NCBI GenBank assembly: GCA_036867785.1
Contig: CP145413.1
Coordinates: 434,001-498,000, forward strand
Direction: 5' to 3'
DNA from: Plasmodiophora brassicae
Taxonomy: Eukaryota; Endomyxa: Phytomyxea; Phytomyxea; Plasmodiophorida
Length of the DNA: 64,000 nt
This document shows positions 29,828-41,777 of this stretch, in pieces. The position numbers and the translations under genes were made by a program. Under the pieces are notes generated by a model. The model was not told the DNA's origin. It ran no database searches and saw nothing but the letters and a program-made list of their open reading frames with translations. Within the stretch, counting starts at the first letter, position 1. Each line of letters begins with the position of its first letter.

Positions 29828-31604
29828 TTAGTGCTCAATGGGTCCGGCCAGATCCGTCAGTGCAGTGCTTGTCCCCGCGACGAGCGCCACGGCACCGAAT
29901 ACGACAAGGAAGATAGGGCCGATATCCTTGAAAGTCTCGTACAGTCGTTTCCGAAGATCGGGCTCGCCTCGGGCTCCCGTGGCAGGATCGACGCGCCATG
30001 CGCGAATGGCGTCGGCGGGGAACTTAACGACGCTTAGGTAGATGAGCCCTGGCAGGATGTAGCCGAGACATGATGCGGTTAACGCGCCAGTCAACTCGAG
30101 AACAACGCCAAAATCGGGCACCGTTATCGCAATTACCATTGTGGATGTCCAGAGAAACAGCGATGCGGCTGCGTGCTTCCAGAACGAAGGCTCCCCAACT
30201 TCTCCGCCAGACGCTACTTCCAGCAGGCAATGTCGAGCAACGAACATCTCCATGGGATACGTCATGACCTAGTGACCATTCAACGGGTTCAGACGACGGT
30301 AGCGAGATGACATCGAGGCGGTAGTTACCATGGACACACCAAGCATTATGCGAGCAGCAATGATCAGGATATCGTCTTCCGGGAAATTGTTCAGGATGTC
30401 AGGCTGCGCGAATTGACCAAAATTGATGGCCCCAGCAAGGCCCAAAGCAAGGGACAGGACCAACGCGAACCCCACCGAGATCGCTGACACGCCACGCCAG
30501 CGCTGGGGTGTCGGATTCGACATGGAATTGAACACAATGAAAGAGTTCTAGCACAGATTGCATTCAGCAACATTGTCAAAAGCAGGGTATGCAAAGACGA
30601 ATGCCTGACATGGTTGCAAACGAACGCAAACGACACTGGAAGCAAAGAGAACCTGACAGTCAGCAGTCAATTCGTAAGTGAAACGCGGGGCCGCTTACTC
30701 GCTCCAATGCCGGCGAAAAGAGTAGGTTCGAGGACCGAGTGGTACTTCTCGATGATTGGCTCAGACCCTTCGAAGTAATGCCATGCAATGTCAGGTGCAC
30801 GAAGGGCAACCGCTCTGCACCAGCGAGCATTAGACAAAGCCATCAATGGTGCAAACTCGTAATCCGATACATGATGATGACAGCGACGGATGCCAGGCCC
30901 AGCATGCTGAAATGTGACAGCGACGAGATGTTTCGCGCGAGGGACAGCGGCAGGATAAAGATGACGGAAACGGTGAGGACAATCACGTGCCGGTCAGCGA
31001 AGATGCTTTCGTCTCCGAAAGCGGCAGCCGCCACACGCGTGAACGTGTTCCCGACGAGGATCAGATATGCCACCTGCAGCGGCCACTGACTCAGGCGACG
31101 AAACGTTGACAATCAATCGCCTTACCATGCCACCAAACGCGAACAACGTCATGCAGATCAGGACACAGTTGTACCCCTGAAATTGACGATCAGGCAACGC
31201 GTACATAAGGCCAGCAGCCGCCGCGACCTACAGCCTTCCCAAAGACGTGCCTGCAGGTGCTCTCGAAACTCTTCAGGTTGAGCTTGTGCGCGCAGGAAAC
31301 CAGAAGGCGGGAACTATACATGGAGAGGTACGCCACAAGCACGAGCAGCAGGCACCTTGTTCAGCATCGTTTGTTAGCAAACTGGCTGTCGTACCGTAAC
31401 GTTAGACACCGCGTACCCTCCATAGAGGCCGGTACGTTTCAACGCGAACGGCATGCCGATGATGCCGGCGCCGACGATCGAGTTGGCAAAGTTGAACGAC
31501 GCGCCGAAGATGCCGGAGCGCCGCTCGTCGCTGACGGGCTTGGCATCGGCCTGCGCGTCGTCGCTCGCAGAGGGGGCCTCGACAACGACCTTGACGTCCG
31601 ACAT
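29828..31604 (-). CDS. amino acid transporter, AAAP family (SLC38/AVT-like)
   Basis: This is a polytopic amino-acid permease. The start at 31604 (MSDVKVVVEAPSAS) gives a cytosolic leader, then SIVGAGIIGMPFALKRTG, the AAAP family signature at helix 1. Further exons carry YNCVLICMTLFAFGG, the LQVAYLILVGNTFTR segment, and GALTASCLGYILPGLIYL near the C-terminus, with about eleven spans overall. Several short introns must be removed between 30270 and 31380. I placed the exons only roughly (about 31374-31604, 30994-31206, 30843-30990, 30269-30535 and 29828-30265). Vacuolar or plasma-membrane location and substrate cannot be read. Confidence 0.8.
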
Positions 31605-32199
31605 CGTAAACGCAAATGAAAATGTTCGGAGGAATGTTGAGGCGCCCCTCGGCTACACAAGTTTCGCCGATGGATTGTCCGACACGGCCGGGCGAATCCA
31701 GAGTGAAGCGAACAGTCGCGTGGTCACGGTGACGCGTACGTTAAACGCGGGCCACTGGGTTACGAAGGAATCTCGCGGCAGACACTGTGACTGCCATCCG
31801 ATGCACTGACGATTGCCAGATATTTTAACGGCCCCATCATGGGCCTGTCGCCTAGACGCTACGAACGTGAATCGACCGGGAACGCTGCAGTTTTTCCATT
31901 ACGCTGATCAGATATCGTGCAATAAAGGACAGCACACGCAATGTGAACAATAGCCTCGTTGCATATTAGCGTTTGGTGGCACCGGGGTTCTGAATGGCCT
32001 TTAGCACGACCCTACAGAAAACGATCGACAAAGCGTCAGTTTCGGTTGGTAAAGCGCGAACCACTCCCTGCCATACTTTGTGAAGCGGGGTAACCCGTCG
32101 ATGCCAAACTCCATCTCGCCCGAAAAGCGCTCTTCGTCTTCCTCGCTCCCTCTAAAGTTAACTGAACAGTTACTGAATTAAGGGAGTGTCACGTCCATA
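31605..32199. other. intergenic, nothing recognised
   Basis: About 595 bases separate the transporter start from the 3' end of the Csm1-like gene. There is no gene-like frame with recognisable motifs. Promoter elements for the transporter probably lie at 31605-31750. Confidence 0.4.
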
Positions 32200-33087
32200 T
32201 CAAACGCGATGCGACGGACATCTCGTTGGGGTGAACGATACGGTCTCTTTCTCCTCCGAGACGACAAGCTTGCCTTCAATGACTGTATGATGATCAGATA
32301 CGCCTCAAAGAGCAAGCAACCGTAAGCGGACGTACATTTTCTCGTCTGATTGTCAACCGCCCGGCAAATAAACCGCTTAACGCTGGGATCATCAGTTGAT
32401 ACATCGTCATCCGGCCCTTCATCGGGAATGATTCTCATGCCCGTCAGCCCGCGATACATCTCGATAAGCACTTCGGCGTTTCCGTCAAAAGGCGAAGGCT
32501 CCTCGCGAACAGCGCTTGCCTCTGCAGCAGCTTCCCGCTCCTCGTTCAGCTTCCGCTCGAGGGATTTAACTAAAGAAACGATGAACGGCGAGCTCGAAGC
32601 GGCCCCAAATTCGCCGACCTTTCGAGTGCAGCGCCGTGGTCTCATTCTTTAGCATCACGTTCTCCAGTTTGGCCTTACGCGCCGCCTGGAGCTGGTCATT
32701 GAGCGATGCAATTTCCGCCTGAAGGTGCTCGATGACAGGTTCGGTATCTGCCGACTGCAACTTGTCCAGCTCGGATCCCAAGCGGTCGATCGAGTTGTTT
32801 AACTGCGATAGCGTCGACTCCTTTAGTGCATTGTACTTCGCCAGTAAATCTGCATACTCCGCATCCTGTACACCTTTAAGGCTGTATGTAAATCGCTTTG
32901 AGCAAACATGCCCGACCTTTTCCTTGATGAGCAGCTTCAGTTCGCGGCGGACGTTGAGCTCCGCGACAAAGTCATCGCCTTTGCCCGCGACCTCCGCCAG
33001 TCGCTGCCTCTTGCTGGTCGAGGTACCGGCATCGTCGGCCACGACGACAGACGAAGGCGCCAGTTTGGCGGATTTCGTGCGTGCCAT
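32200..33087 (-). CDS. Csm1/Pcs1-like monopolin (chromosome segregation) protein
   Basis: This protein of 261 residues has three exons (introns 32570-32618 and 32283-32335; 786 nt). A basic N-terminal tail is followed by a long coiled coil (residues about 60-170). The compact C-terminal domain reads LIEMYRGLTGMRI, FICRAVDNQTRKF and KETVSFTP. Coiled coil plus LTGMRI plus short beta strands is the layout of yeast Csm1 and fission-yeast Pcs1. These cross-link kinetochore microtubule sites or rDNA. Identity is modest, so the call is by architecture; another RWD-type kinetochore subunit such as a Spc24/25 relative is the main alternative. Confidence 0.6.
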
Positions 33088-33661
33088 ACGGCCGACCGGT
33101 GCAGAACCCCACGCGAGGCGAACCCCGGCCCCGAGACAATCACCACGACGCAGTCCGCTCCGCGACTGCGAAATCAAATCGGAAACCTATTCACCGCTGC
33201 CACGTTACACGAACTGGCGCCAAAACCAACAGGGCCGCCCGCCCCGCGAACTGCCAGCACCGGTGCACTCACTAAACTTTCGCTAAAGTCCAATTATTAT
33301 TGACTGCGTCCCATGTTGAGTGAACTACCAAACGGAGTCTTTTATATGGATTAATTGCAATAGCATCGCCGGCGAATTGGCGCGAAGAAAACGCCGCATG
33401 CACTAGGGAGATGACATCGTCAGAACGAAGCTATGCCCACAGGAAGCGAAACGCAATGAACGAATAAGGCTCAGAAATTTTCCGTTTTGAAGTATTCGTC
33501 ACCGACATTCAGGCGAACGAGACAAAACAATCATCATAAGCGTATCGACATTCTCGCGACAAATGTAGTACCTTTGGCTTTGTCAGGTGTCATCCGTTCT
33601 ATGCCAGAGCAACGAATCAGTAACCGAACATTGTATTGAGGAGCACGTCAACAGAAACGCA

Positions 33662-34060
33662 TCCATTCATATAGGAGCGAAAGACAAATATATGTTCCTC
33701 AATAAGATTAGGAGTGAACTATGCGAATAGACTAATCATGATGGACACTGTGTTGAAGCAACAATTGTACCTTCCCAGGTGACCGACACTCCACCTCCAG
33801 TAACCGTCTTGACAGGATGCTTGAGATCGGACGCGAACCCAGCAACGTATAAACGTTCGACAGAAAGCTACGACACAAGTCGTATAATTGTTGAGAGGTA
33901 CGAGCTATAACGCCAGAATCACACCGTTAATACCAAGTAGCCAACCAATAGTAAAATCGAAAGACAATAAAAAGCCATTCATATAGGAGCGAAAGACAAA
34001 TATGAATTCCTCAACGGCATTAGGAGTGAACTATGCGAAGTGACTAATCATGATGGGTCA
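33662..34060. repeat. pair of ~88-bp direct repeats
   Basis: Both copies run CATTCATATAGGAGCGAAAG, then ACAAATAT, TTCCTCAA, ATTAGGAGTGAACTATGCGA and GACTAATCATGATGG. The copies start at about 33662 and 33974, 312 bp apart, with about 85-90% identity by eye. No terminal-repeat transposon is evident between them. Confidence 0.8.
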
Positions 34061-34854
34061 GCGGCGTCTGGTATGCAACCACACATACCTCTCCAGTGAG
34101 CACACGTCAGCGGGGAGCTTCCCGCTTCCAGTCCAGCAGACCAGAATCCAATGCGAGTGCAAGACCGCCGCGCATGCCGTACGGACTTGCGGCCGCCCTC
34201 TATTAGGGCGGCTGCCGCGTATCTTCAAAAGACGGCCGACGGACGGGCAGGAACGGCGCGCGCACGCCCCCCATGCCCCACGGCTGGGCGCATGCCAGTG
34301 CGTAACGTGCGAACTCTACGCGGGGTTTCATACAGTCCTACACCTGTCCCGGAGTCCTTAAATCTCATTTGCAGTCCGTATAGTGTCGCTATACTGGGGT
34401 CTGGGGCAAGTGGCGCTCGACGAACTGAGAAACGGCTATTTATGCGAATATGAGTGGCGTCGATCTGATCGGCTGGAGTCGTGCAGTCACCTGACAAGTC
34501 TGGCCTTAATCGCCAAGCAAACGTCCGAGTGTGCCGAGTCGCGGGCGATTGGATCCACCCGCGCTGTGGCGCAGATTTCCCAGGACACATGCCGACAGCG
34601 CCCTGTTTCCAGGCTACGCCACTGGTCACTGGCTTTGCGCGCGAGACCTAGAATCTGCAGCGGACTGGTGTGGGTGAAAACAGTGCGACCGCAACTCGGA
34701 TCTTGTATGCTAACTTGTCTGCCTCGACGTCGGCCATGCCACGTCATCACAGTAGAGCTAAATCCGTTCAGGCCCCGCGCCCAGGACTGCAGCAGCTTGG
34801 TGTAGGGAACGAGACGCTAAATATAGATCTCCGCTCTACAGTCTGCACACGCGG

Positions 34855-34960
34855 CACGTCAGGTCTGCGCTGGTCTGGAGTCCGGACTGCACGTCAGGTC
34901 TGCGCAGGTCTGGAGTCCGGACTGCACGTCAGGTCTGCGCAGGTCTGGCTTCCGGACGGC
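34855..34960. repeat. 35-bp tandem repeat, three copies
   Basis: The unit CACGTCAGGTCTGCGC plus GGTCTGGAGTCCGGACTG begins at 34855, 34890 and 34925. The third copy diverges at its end and a partial fourth follows. GTCCGGAC is a perfect palindrome in each of the first two units. Confidence 0.9.
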
Positions 34961-35032
34961 ACTTCGGGAGTCCGTAAGGCGTCGTACTCCGCCATTGTTT
35001 AAACAACAACGCAACGTCTCAAAGCTCCAACG

Positions 35033-35695
35033 ATGTCACAGACTCTCGTGCGAACGCTCGTGTTGACGTGGCTACCGATCGTCCTGGTGATCCTTGATGC
35101 TGCGCTCGCAAAAGGTCGCGCTGGTGGAGGACGCGGCGGTGCCGGAGCTCGAAATCCGCGCGACTCTCGTGTAGGTGGAGGCGGCCTGTACGTAAGTCGC
35201 ACTAGACCTCCGGACGTAGACCGTCGTCATCCACCGGTTGCGTACCCGTTCGTTCTCGGTGTTATACTGTACCCTCGAGACGACGGCGCCATGCCATACC
35301 CAGGTGACGCCGAATGCGTGACGGCGGCCACTGAACAGTGCTCGACGATCACTCCTAACGTAAGCGCCTACTCCCAGTCCTCGACTCCGGCACCCAGTGC
35401 GACCTTCCGCATTCCTTCAAAATGCTGTGACGGTATGTAGAATCTTGCCGTGAAACATGAGTGAATCGAGCATCTTATGCGGTTGACAGAGAAGCGCAGC
35501 CATTGCGTTTATCCCGGCCCATCTGACTTCTGCAATGACGCAATTAGTGGGCTTCAAGACAGTTCGAAGTTCTGCTGTATCCCGTACGACGCCTACTCCT
35601 CTGGCTCACTTCGGACGCAAGCCCCGCAACCGATGTTCCTTGTGTTCCTGTTCCTCATCCTGCTTCGCATCATCAAGGTTGTGTCGCGTGCCTGA
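35033..35695 (+). CDS. Cys-patterned secreted or membrane-anchored surface protein
   Basis: This 201-residue protein has two exons (intron 35433-35489; 606 nt). It has a signal peptide (LVLTWLPIVLVILDAALA), a Gly/Arg-rich mature N-terminus and two cysteine modules with the spacing C...C...CC (ECVTAATEQC to KCCDE, then HCVYPGPSDFC to FCCIPYD). A hydrophobic C-terminus (MFLVFLFLILLRIIKVV) with a basic tail would be either a membrane span or an anchor-like signal. The paired modules look like a duplicated disulphide unit. I know no family for it; cell-surface or wall location is inference. Confidence 0.65.
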
Positions 35696-36107
35696 ACCCG
35701 GTTGGGTACCTCGCGAAATGAAAATACAACCCCGACTTGGTGCTACCGTTGTTTTGACGAAGGGAGACTTCAGTCGCCGATTGACATTGGACGGTCCCAT
35801 ATTGATTAGGTACCGGTAACTAGATGAGTCTACCAACTTGCCCCCATATGGCCTACAAGGCCCACGGGTGCCGAAGCAACCCAACCATCCAACCGCTAAG
35901 GGACGGTTGACTCGTTACAATCAAGATATGCCCAAGGACTGTGGTAGCCGGTTACAACGCCGAAATTGTGACCGTGCCGTTGTCTGGGCGACAGAGCGAA
36001 GTAGGCCTCAGTACACTTATGCAGACAGATTGCGAAACGACACTCGTCAGAAAGTGTAGCTATAGTATCGTTTATAACAGGAATATGTATTCGATATAGA
36101 GATCAAA

Positions 36108-37070
36108 TTACACTGTAGATGCGACAATGAAGTTTGCAGATGATGCTTGCGGGTCGGTCACGAGCATCAAATCCAAATCGGTCTCAGGGTCGCACAGGTA
36201 TGTCCACAGGTGCGCTTGCTTGATCAGATCGATCTGGATCCGTAACTGCGCGAGACTTGGGCGCTCGAGGAACTTCACAGACACCGTCCTAAGCATCACG
36301 ATTCAGCAAAGGTCAAGTTTCGCACAGAATGTCTAACCTCGAATCGTATGTAACTGACGTCGCAGCGTATATGGCCTCCCTTTCCACTGTCCAAGGATCA
36401 GTATTCGATAATGTCCACGACGTCCCAACTCCATACCATAGGAATCACCAAGTGAGACGACTGTTCTACCTCGAAACAGATCGGTCATCTGCATGAAGGC
36501 CTGCAATTTCCATGCGGATGGGCACCCCGGAAAGTCCCTTTCGTAAATGGAGCGCGCAGATATAACGGTAATCTTATCGAGCAATCGGACGACGCTGGGC
36601 AGGAACCGCCTGGCCGACATTTCCACCCAGCCGGCCTCCGAGTTTGTCACTATATACACCTGGCCGGACTCAAGCGCCAGGTCAAGCAGCTCGAGTACAG
36701 ATGCCTCTAGAGCGCGAAGCGCTTCCTCGACAGGCCCGGCAAATCGTTCGTCAGAATCAATCCGATACCCATAGAACGACAGGTCTGCCCATTGAAATCC
36801 GTCAGCAGGCATAACGAACCGTTTCCAGAGAATCGTGACCTGTTGAGGCCAGCAGTGTATCGTCCTGTGTGGGCTACGTTCAAAAATGCACGTTGGGGAG
36901 TGACAAGACGCTACGCCGACCCAGTCGAAGAGAATAACAGGTTGCAATCGGTCATCGATCTTGGCGAGCAGCAGGCAGTCCTCATCCAGGCCGTCGATGA
37001 TCGACTCAGTGCCGTCCGAATCCACAGGCGATTCGCGCCCGCCGCTGCAATCGATGGCCAGAGCCTGCAT
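36108..37070 (-). CDS. HAD-superfamily protein of an uncharacterised eukaryotic family
   Basis: This protein of 250 residues has five exons (introns 36865-36920, 36785-36839, 36387-36436 and 36289-36337; 753 nt). Motif I, FDWDDTLL, is formed exactly across the first intron. Then come VYIVTNSEAGWVEMSARRFL (motif II region), ISARSIYERDFPG with WK, SLGDSYVEREA (motif III/IV) and VKFLERPSLAQL. This combination marks a conserved HAD group in protists, fungi and plants with no assigned substrate, to my knowledge. An in-frame upstream ATG at 37145 would add 25 residues. A TATAAATA lies at 37133-37140. Confidence 0.82.
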
Positions 37071-37267
37071 CGCAATTTCGCACCCGACTGTTCCCGCCGG
37101 CCGCCGTGCGAACCCGGATTCCTCTCCGCAGTTATAAATAGACATTCCCGCGTGTCCGTGTCCCTGTGCCTTGTGTTGGACCCCCTGCAAGCCGCAACTC
37201 CGGGGCGAGTGGCACTGAATCCGGGCAGCCAGTGACCAGAACGTACAGTAGGAAAATTGTGTCATTC

Positions 37268-38111
37268 CTATTGGGATTGATTGAACGTATCGAACTGGAA
37301 CGGGGACTTGGCGCTGCTCATCATGTTGATTGGGCTGGTGGTCGTGGCGCTGTAGGTGAGGGCGGGTTTGTCGAACAGGGATGCGCTCTTGGGCGAGACG
37401 GCCGCCCAGGCGTTCCAGCCCGAGGAGGCGGCCAGCGCTGCCGATGTCGGTGTTGTTGCTGGTGGTGATGTGGAGATCTTGGTGTCGTCTTCGGTGACCA
37501 TATCGTCATCTAAAGGCTGGTCGAACGCGGCCGACAGGTACTTCTGCCATGCATCCATTGCGATCTGCTCCGACAGCACGACAACGCAGCGAGTATCCGA
37601 TAATCGTTTCACCTGGAACGCACCTTGCTTCTATGCGTCAGCCATTGCACTGCACCTGGCAAACCAATACGCTCGTACCGTCCAGATCTGTGAAGAGAGC
37701 ACGGACCTTGACGAAGACAGGTTCTGTACAGTCCAGCGCTAGTAGGACGGGGCCCTTTGACATGTACCATCGTCCAACGGCTTGTTGGATGCCGATTAAC
37801 AGCGCTGGATCGCAGGCGAGGAGCAGGCGGCACTTGCTGCGCAATCGTTCGATGGTGCTCATAAGGAACAGTTCCGCGGACGACTCCCAGCTGTGGATCA
37901 AGGCTTGCACTAGCCTTGTGCGTTCGAGTGAGCGCGGCGGCCCAATGACGTTGGAGACGGCATGGCCTGTTTCAGAAAGGATTCTCCACATACCCGGCTC
38001 ATCCAGCTGCTCCAGATGCGCTGACAGAAGGACACGGTCAGACGGCAGTCCAAGACGCAGTGCAACCAGTGTTGGCCGTCGAGCTCTGTTCCAGTCAACG
38101 ACGAATGCCAT
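37268..38111 (-). CDS. unrecognised soluble protein
   Basis: This protein has 266 residues in two exons, joined at intron 37613-37655 (43 nt, branch GGCTGAC); the exons sum to 267 codons. It begins MAFVVDWNRARRPTLVALRL and has alternating strand/helix character to about residue 185, including LLACDPALLIGIQQAV and ALFTDLDGTSVLV. A Ser/Thr/Ala-rich, probably disordered C-terminal 80 residues follows. There are no membrane spans and no catalytic motif I recognise. TDLDGT resembles a HAD motif I, but it sits late in the chain and lacks the rest of that fold. Confidence 0.6.
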
Positions 38112-38848
38112 GGGCGTTCGTCTCGTCTGGAGCCGACTTCTCTGACGAATACAGGACGAGGCACGCGACCAGTCACGATTTGACTCATGGATCCTTGGGG
38201 GTACAAATGACTCTCCACTGCCCCTGCCCCTCCGCATTGCTGTCCGTGCTTCTGAGCTTTGACGTTTGCAGAGGGAGGAATCAGGGTTCGTAGACCGTTT
38301 GTTGCCTCGGTGCAGTTGATAGGATGCCAGCCCCAATGGACTCGTAGCTAACCGGCACTGGGCTCGCTTGCCTACACTCGAATGCGACTACTGCCTACAC
38401 CGCTGCGTTTCGTCACTGACTACCCATCTGCTGCTAGAGTTTGTCGAGCTGGTCAATACAAAGTTTGTCTGAACCGCCTAGGTTGGCTCAAAAGTCGTTC
38501 CTAGCAAACCACAGTTCGAAGCCAAGAATTCGCCCGTACTATGCATCTTGCTGACGTGACTTCGGGTCCCGTACGACTGAGAGCGCTGCGTTGAGCGGAT
38601 CAACAGCAGCAGTGCGCTCCATAGACGGCATCGGGCGATCACCGAGATTCACGTGCGTTTCGCTGCTCTTCATCCTCGACCAGTGTGCGCCCTACATTGT
38701 GCTTACAACCCGTCAAGAACGGCTACGTTCCGGGGAGCTGTTGGAATTTGGCACTCAATAGTGCACATCAGTAGTCGGTAGTGATAGGTACGCCAGGACT
38801 CGTCTAGTATCTGCAAAACATATAAGAATTGTAGAAGACGTCTGGGGC
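38112..38848. other. intergenic, nothing recognised
   Basis: About 740 bases without a gene-like frame. It separates the starts of the unknown protein gene from the 3' end of PNO1 and shows no repeats by eye. Confidence 0.4.
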
Positions 38849-39691
38849 TTAGAAACGGTCTTTGGCGCGGGACGCGACCGCTCGCATCTGTGAATAGACT
38901 TTCCCAGGCGGGCTACCTCTCAGTAAGCGGACGATAGCGCTTCGTGCGATCTTGATGTTGCTGAACGAGCCCAGAATGTGGATGAACCTATCGGGGAATC
39001 CAGTCAGAAAGGCGATTGCGTTGGACTGGGCAGACGACATACGTATCAGCCAGCACAATACGAGTTTTGGTAGCGTTCTCGATTGTGAACTTTGTCTTTC
39101 CGCCCTGTCCCGCTACACGCCCGATTGCTCGGGACAAATGTTCACCTTGCAGGTTCTTAACTAATAGCAAGGGCTCATGTAAGGCATGTGATGTGGCTAG
39201 AACAGGCAAACACGCCTACCGTCTTTGATTTCGAAACTGTCAATGTAGAGATCATCGAGCCGCAGCAACGCGATAGCATCCCGGATTTCAAAACCAAGCA
39301 TGAACGCGCGAAGGAAGTCGGCGGCCTTCTGGATCGCACCGGAATCCTCGGTGTGCTCCGACGTTCGCACTTGCACGACCTTGCGCTTCAGATTAAGACG
39401 AATCTGCAGCCGCAGATGCTCGACAATGGGTGTGTACAATTCCATCCAGTGCGTTTTCAAAGGCGAAAATCTGTGAGGCGGAATCACAACGGCTCGGGTT
39501 TGAATCTTGCCACCCGCCATCTGCATGGCACTCAGAGGTTCAAACGCTGCGATCTCGCCATCGACCATGGGATCTTCATCGCGGTCGACATTCTCGGAAA
39601 CAGCATTGGCTATCGCAGAGGCGTCAAATACCACCTCGGAGGCAGTGGTCGCCATTGGTGACACGGAAGTGGGGACCCTGACGCGCGGCAC
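38849..39691 (-). CDS. PNO1: PNO1/Dim2, 40S ribosome assembly KH protein
   Basis: This nucleolar/cytoplasmic KH-domain protein guides NOB1 cleavage at the 3' end of 18S rRNA. It carries IPPHRFSPLKTHWMELYTPI, LRLQIRLNLKRKVVQV, DFLRAFMLGFEIRDAIALLR and LDDLYIDSFEIKD. Across intron 39161-39219 come VKNLQGEHLSRAIGRVAGQ and KTRIVLADT, and across 38988-39042 FIHILGSFSNIKIARSAI. Exons sum to 729 nt. The start could be 39691 or 39655 (MATTASEVVF); both are in frame. It is divergent from the sorting nexin gene, with about 160 bp between the two ATGs. Confidence 0.94.
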
Positions 39692-39848
39692 TGTCTGTGG
39701 CGTCCACGGAGTCCGTGGCGGACTCCGTTAGTTCACGGCCAGGAATGGTCGAATGGATGCAAAACATAATGTGCAAAGTATCCCGCGCTTTTTGCCCACG
39801 ATTTTGTTGCTGGCATTCGACGACCGTCGCTCTTTGAATCCTCATTTG

Positions 39849-41733
39849 ATGCTGTGGGTCCTGATTTATACGGTCGGTGTTGCGGCTGTGACGACTGCCC
39901 TGGTCATACCTGTGGTCCTGCTCCTGGTGCGGGCCTATCTCGACATCGATTATAAGCCGGTGCCGCCGGCACCCTGCACGTGTGACGCACCGCGTTTGTC
40001 GCCGCCGTCACTGTCGACCCTGAGCCCAGCGGACACGCTGTATCGGCCGGTCAGCGTTCTCGCTGATTTGTTCGTCGACGAGTTTATTTCCTCATGGTAT
40101 TCGGCGTATGTTCCCGACCCTGCTGCATTTCCAGCACACGTCCGTGCTGTGCTCTTCAGCTGTGTCGCGCAGGTGCTGAATCAGTTTCGGAACCTGCCTT
40201 GGACAACGTTGATAAGGCAGTATATCGCGATTGTCCACGACTCGATAACTAGTGGACCCGCTGTTCAGCTGCATCCCGGCTGCTGCGACGTACCTCAGCA
40301 CTGCCGACTAGTGGCCCAACGAATCTTGACGAAGATCTCGCCTTTGGACCCACTAGTAACCGCACTGTCTGCTGAAATGCTTGGCGCTTGCGTTCTGCAA
40401 CCTCTGCTTGAGTTCCTTCAACCTGATTGCATCAATGCGATCCTGGTGCGTTGGTGCCAGACACCGCCTGCGTTGAAGTGTGCTTCTGTATCAAAGCAAG
40501 TCATTGCTGAAAAATCGGCATCAGACGTTTATCATGGTCACCCTGAAGCGACGGATGTGACGTCGTTCGAGGTGTCGGCGGTGGTTGCTGCGCCGATATC
40601 TTTGTGGCAGGTTGATATTGTAAAGGCCATGCTGCAGTTCGACCCTAAACCCTTCGTAGTATGTCGCTGTGATTTGCCGTCGTTTAGTGACGTGTCTAAC
40701 GTCATCGCTCAGACGTATTGCATCGACATCCGTTACGGCGACTCCTGTTGGACAATTGCCAGGAGGTACACTGAGTTTGTTGGACTCCATAAGCAGGTTT
40801 GGACAGCTCGTTTTCAGCTTTTGGACTGCGCCCTGAGTGATACATACATAGTTGAGCAAGCTTCCAACGTTTGATGGGAGGCTCCCGAAAAAGAACTTGA
40901 GGGACAAGTTCAAGCGCTGGTTTATAGAGCAGCGCAGACTTGACCTTGATCGGTACCTCAAAAGAGTACAAATTGTTTCTCCGATTCAGGACGACCAATT
41001 GACTTTGTCGTGCTTTTGAGATTGTGGCATGCGAAGCATGCTTGGACACGTCTGCGTGGTTCGAATGGTTAACGCCACGCTCATTTGACATGAGCCTTTC
41101 TAATTTGTCACCTGCCCCGAGCTGTGCAACAATGGTCGGATTTGGACACGTTTGTCGCTTCGTGCGCGCCCCTGTCTAAACGTCGCTTGTCAGATGGAAC
41201 ATGAAGACGTCCGGGAGCGATCGGATCGATCCGAACCGAAGCGGGTGGAAACTCGTACCGAGGACCAGTCTGCTGTTCTCCAGCTTCTGCTTCGTGACGC
41301 TCTTGCATTATTCAAGGCTGTTCTACAAGCTGACGATGTCGACGACGTATCGCTTCGTACGTGGACCGGTGCGAAGATCGCATTCGGGTCCGTTCAGCGC
41401 ACGCTGCTTCTTCGCTGGAGAGACTGTCTATCGAAAGACACTGCCATGGACGATGCTCTTGCAGCGATATTGTCGTGGATCACAGCAAGCATCTGGCCGA
41501 ACGGCCACCAGCCATCATCCAGCACGCCTTGCACGCCACCCGTTCTCAGATCGGAGACGGAACGCGCCCTGGTTTCCGTGATCCCTCGATCATTCACCAT
41601 CCTGATCGGCCAGAAAGCCACTACGCGCCTCGTCCGCAATGTGGTCACCATCGCGAACAGCCAAACCCTGTTGACCCACATCGCGTTTCGTATCCTGGAT
41701 GCAACAATACAAATGATGGAAGCGCCTCGGTGA
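39849..41733 (+). CDS. PXA-PX sorting nexin (SNX13/14/25, Mdm1-like)
   Basis: An N-terminal membrane hairpin (IYTVGVAAVTTALVIPVVLL) is followed by a PXA domain (LYRPVSVLADLFVDEFISSW through the Cys/His region) and a PX domain with ARRYTEFVGLHKQ. Intron 40797-40860 then gives LPTFDGRLPKKNLRDKFKRW. The nexin C-terminal domain ends SFTILIGQKATTRLVRNVV and ILDATIQMM. Such proteins tether the ER to endosomes, vacuole or lipid droplets. The part between 40940 and 41190 needs one or two introns I could not place. No RGS domain is visible between PXA and PX. The TGA stop at 41731-41733 shares a base with an ATG of the next gene. Confidence 0.8.
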
Positions 41734-41777
41734 TGATCAGTCGGGGTTGGGCTCCGCATAGCGTGACGCGTCCCCCA

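Larger units (their letters stand above)
33300..35032. other. long intergenic region, relatively AT-rich
   Basis: No recognised gene. The first 700 bases are visibly richer in A and T than the surroundings. It holds a diverged direct repeat (33662-33752 with 33974-34060) and a 35-bp tandem repeat (34855-34960). Open frames at 34050-34800 on both strands lack motifs. Confidence 0.5.

Noticed and set aside
29740-29830. Short plus-strand protein made of RERERE repeats
   Set aside because: It is the translation of the (GA)n microsatellite.
37656-37720. HAD phosphatase motif (TDLDGT) in the unknown 266-residue protein
   Set aside because: The motif sits near the end of the ordered part and no later HAD motifs follow, so a HAD fold is unlikely.
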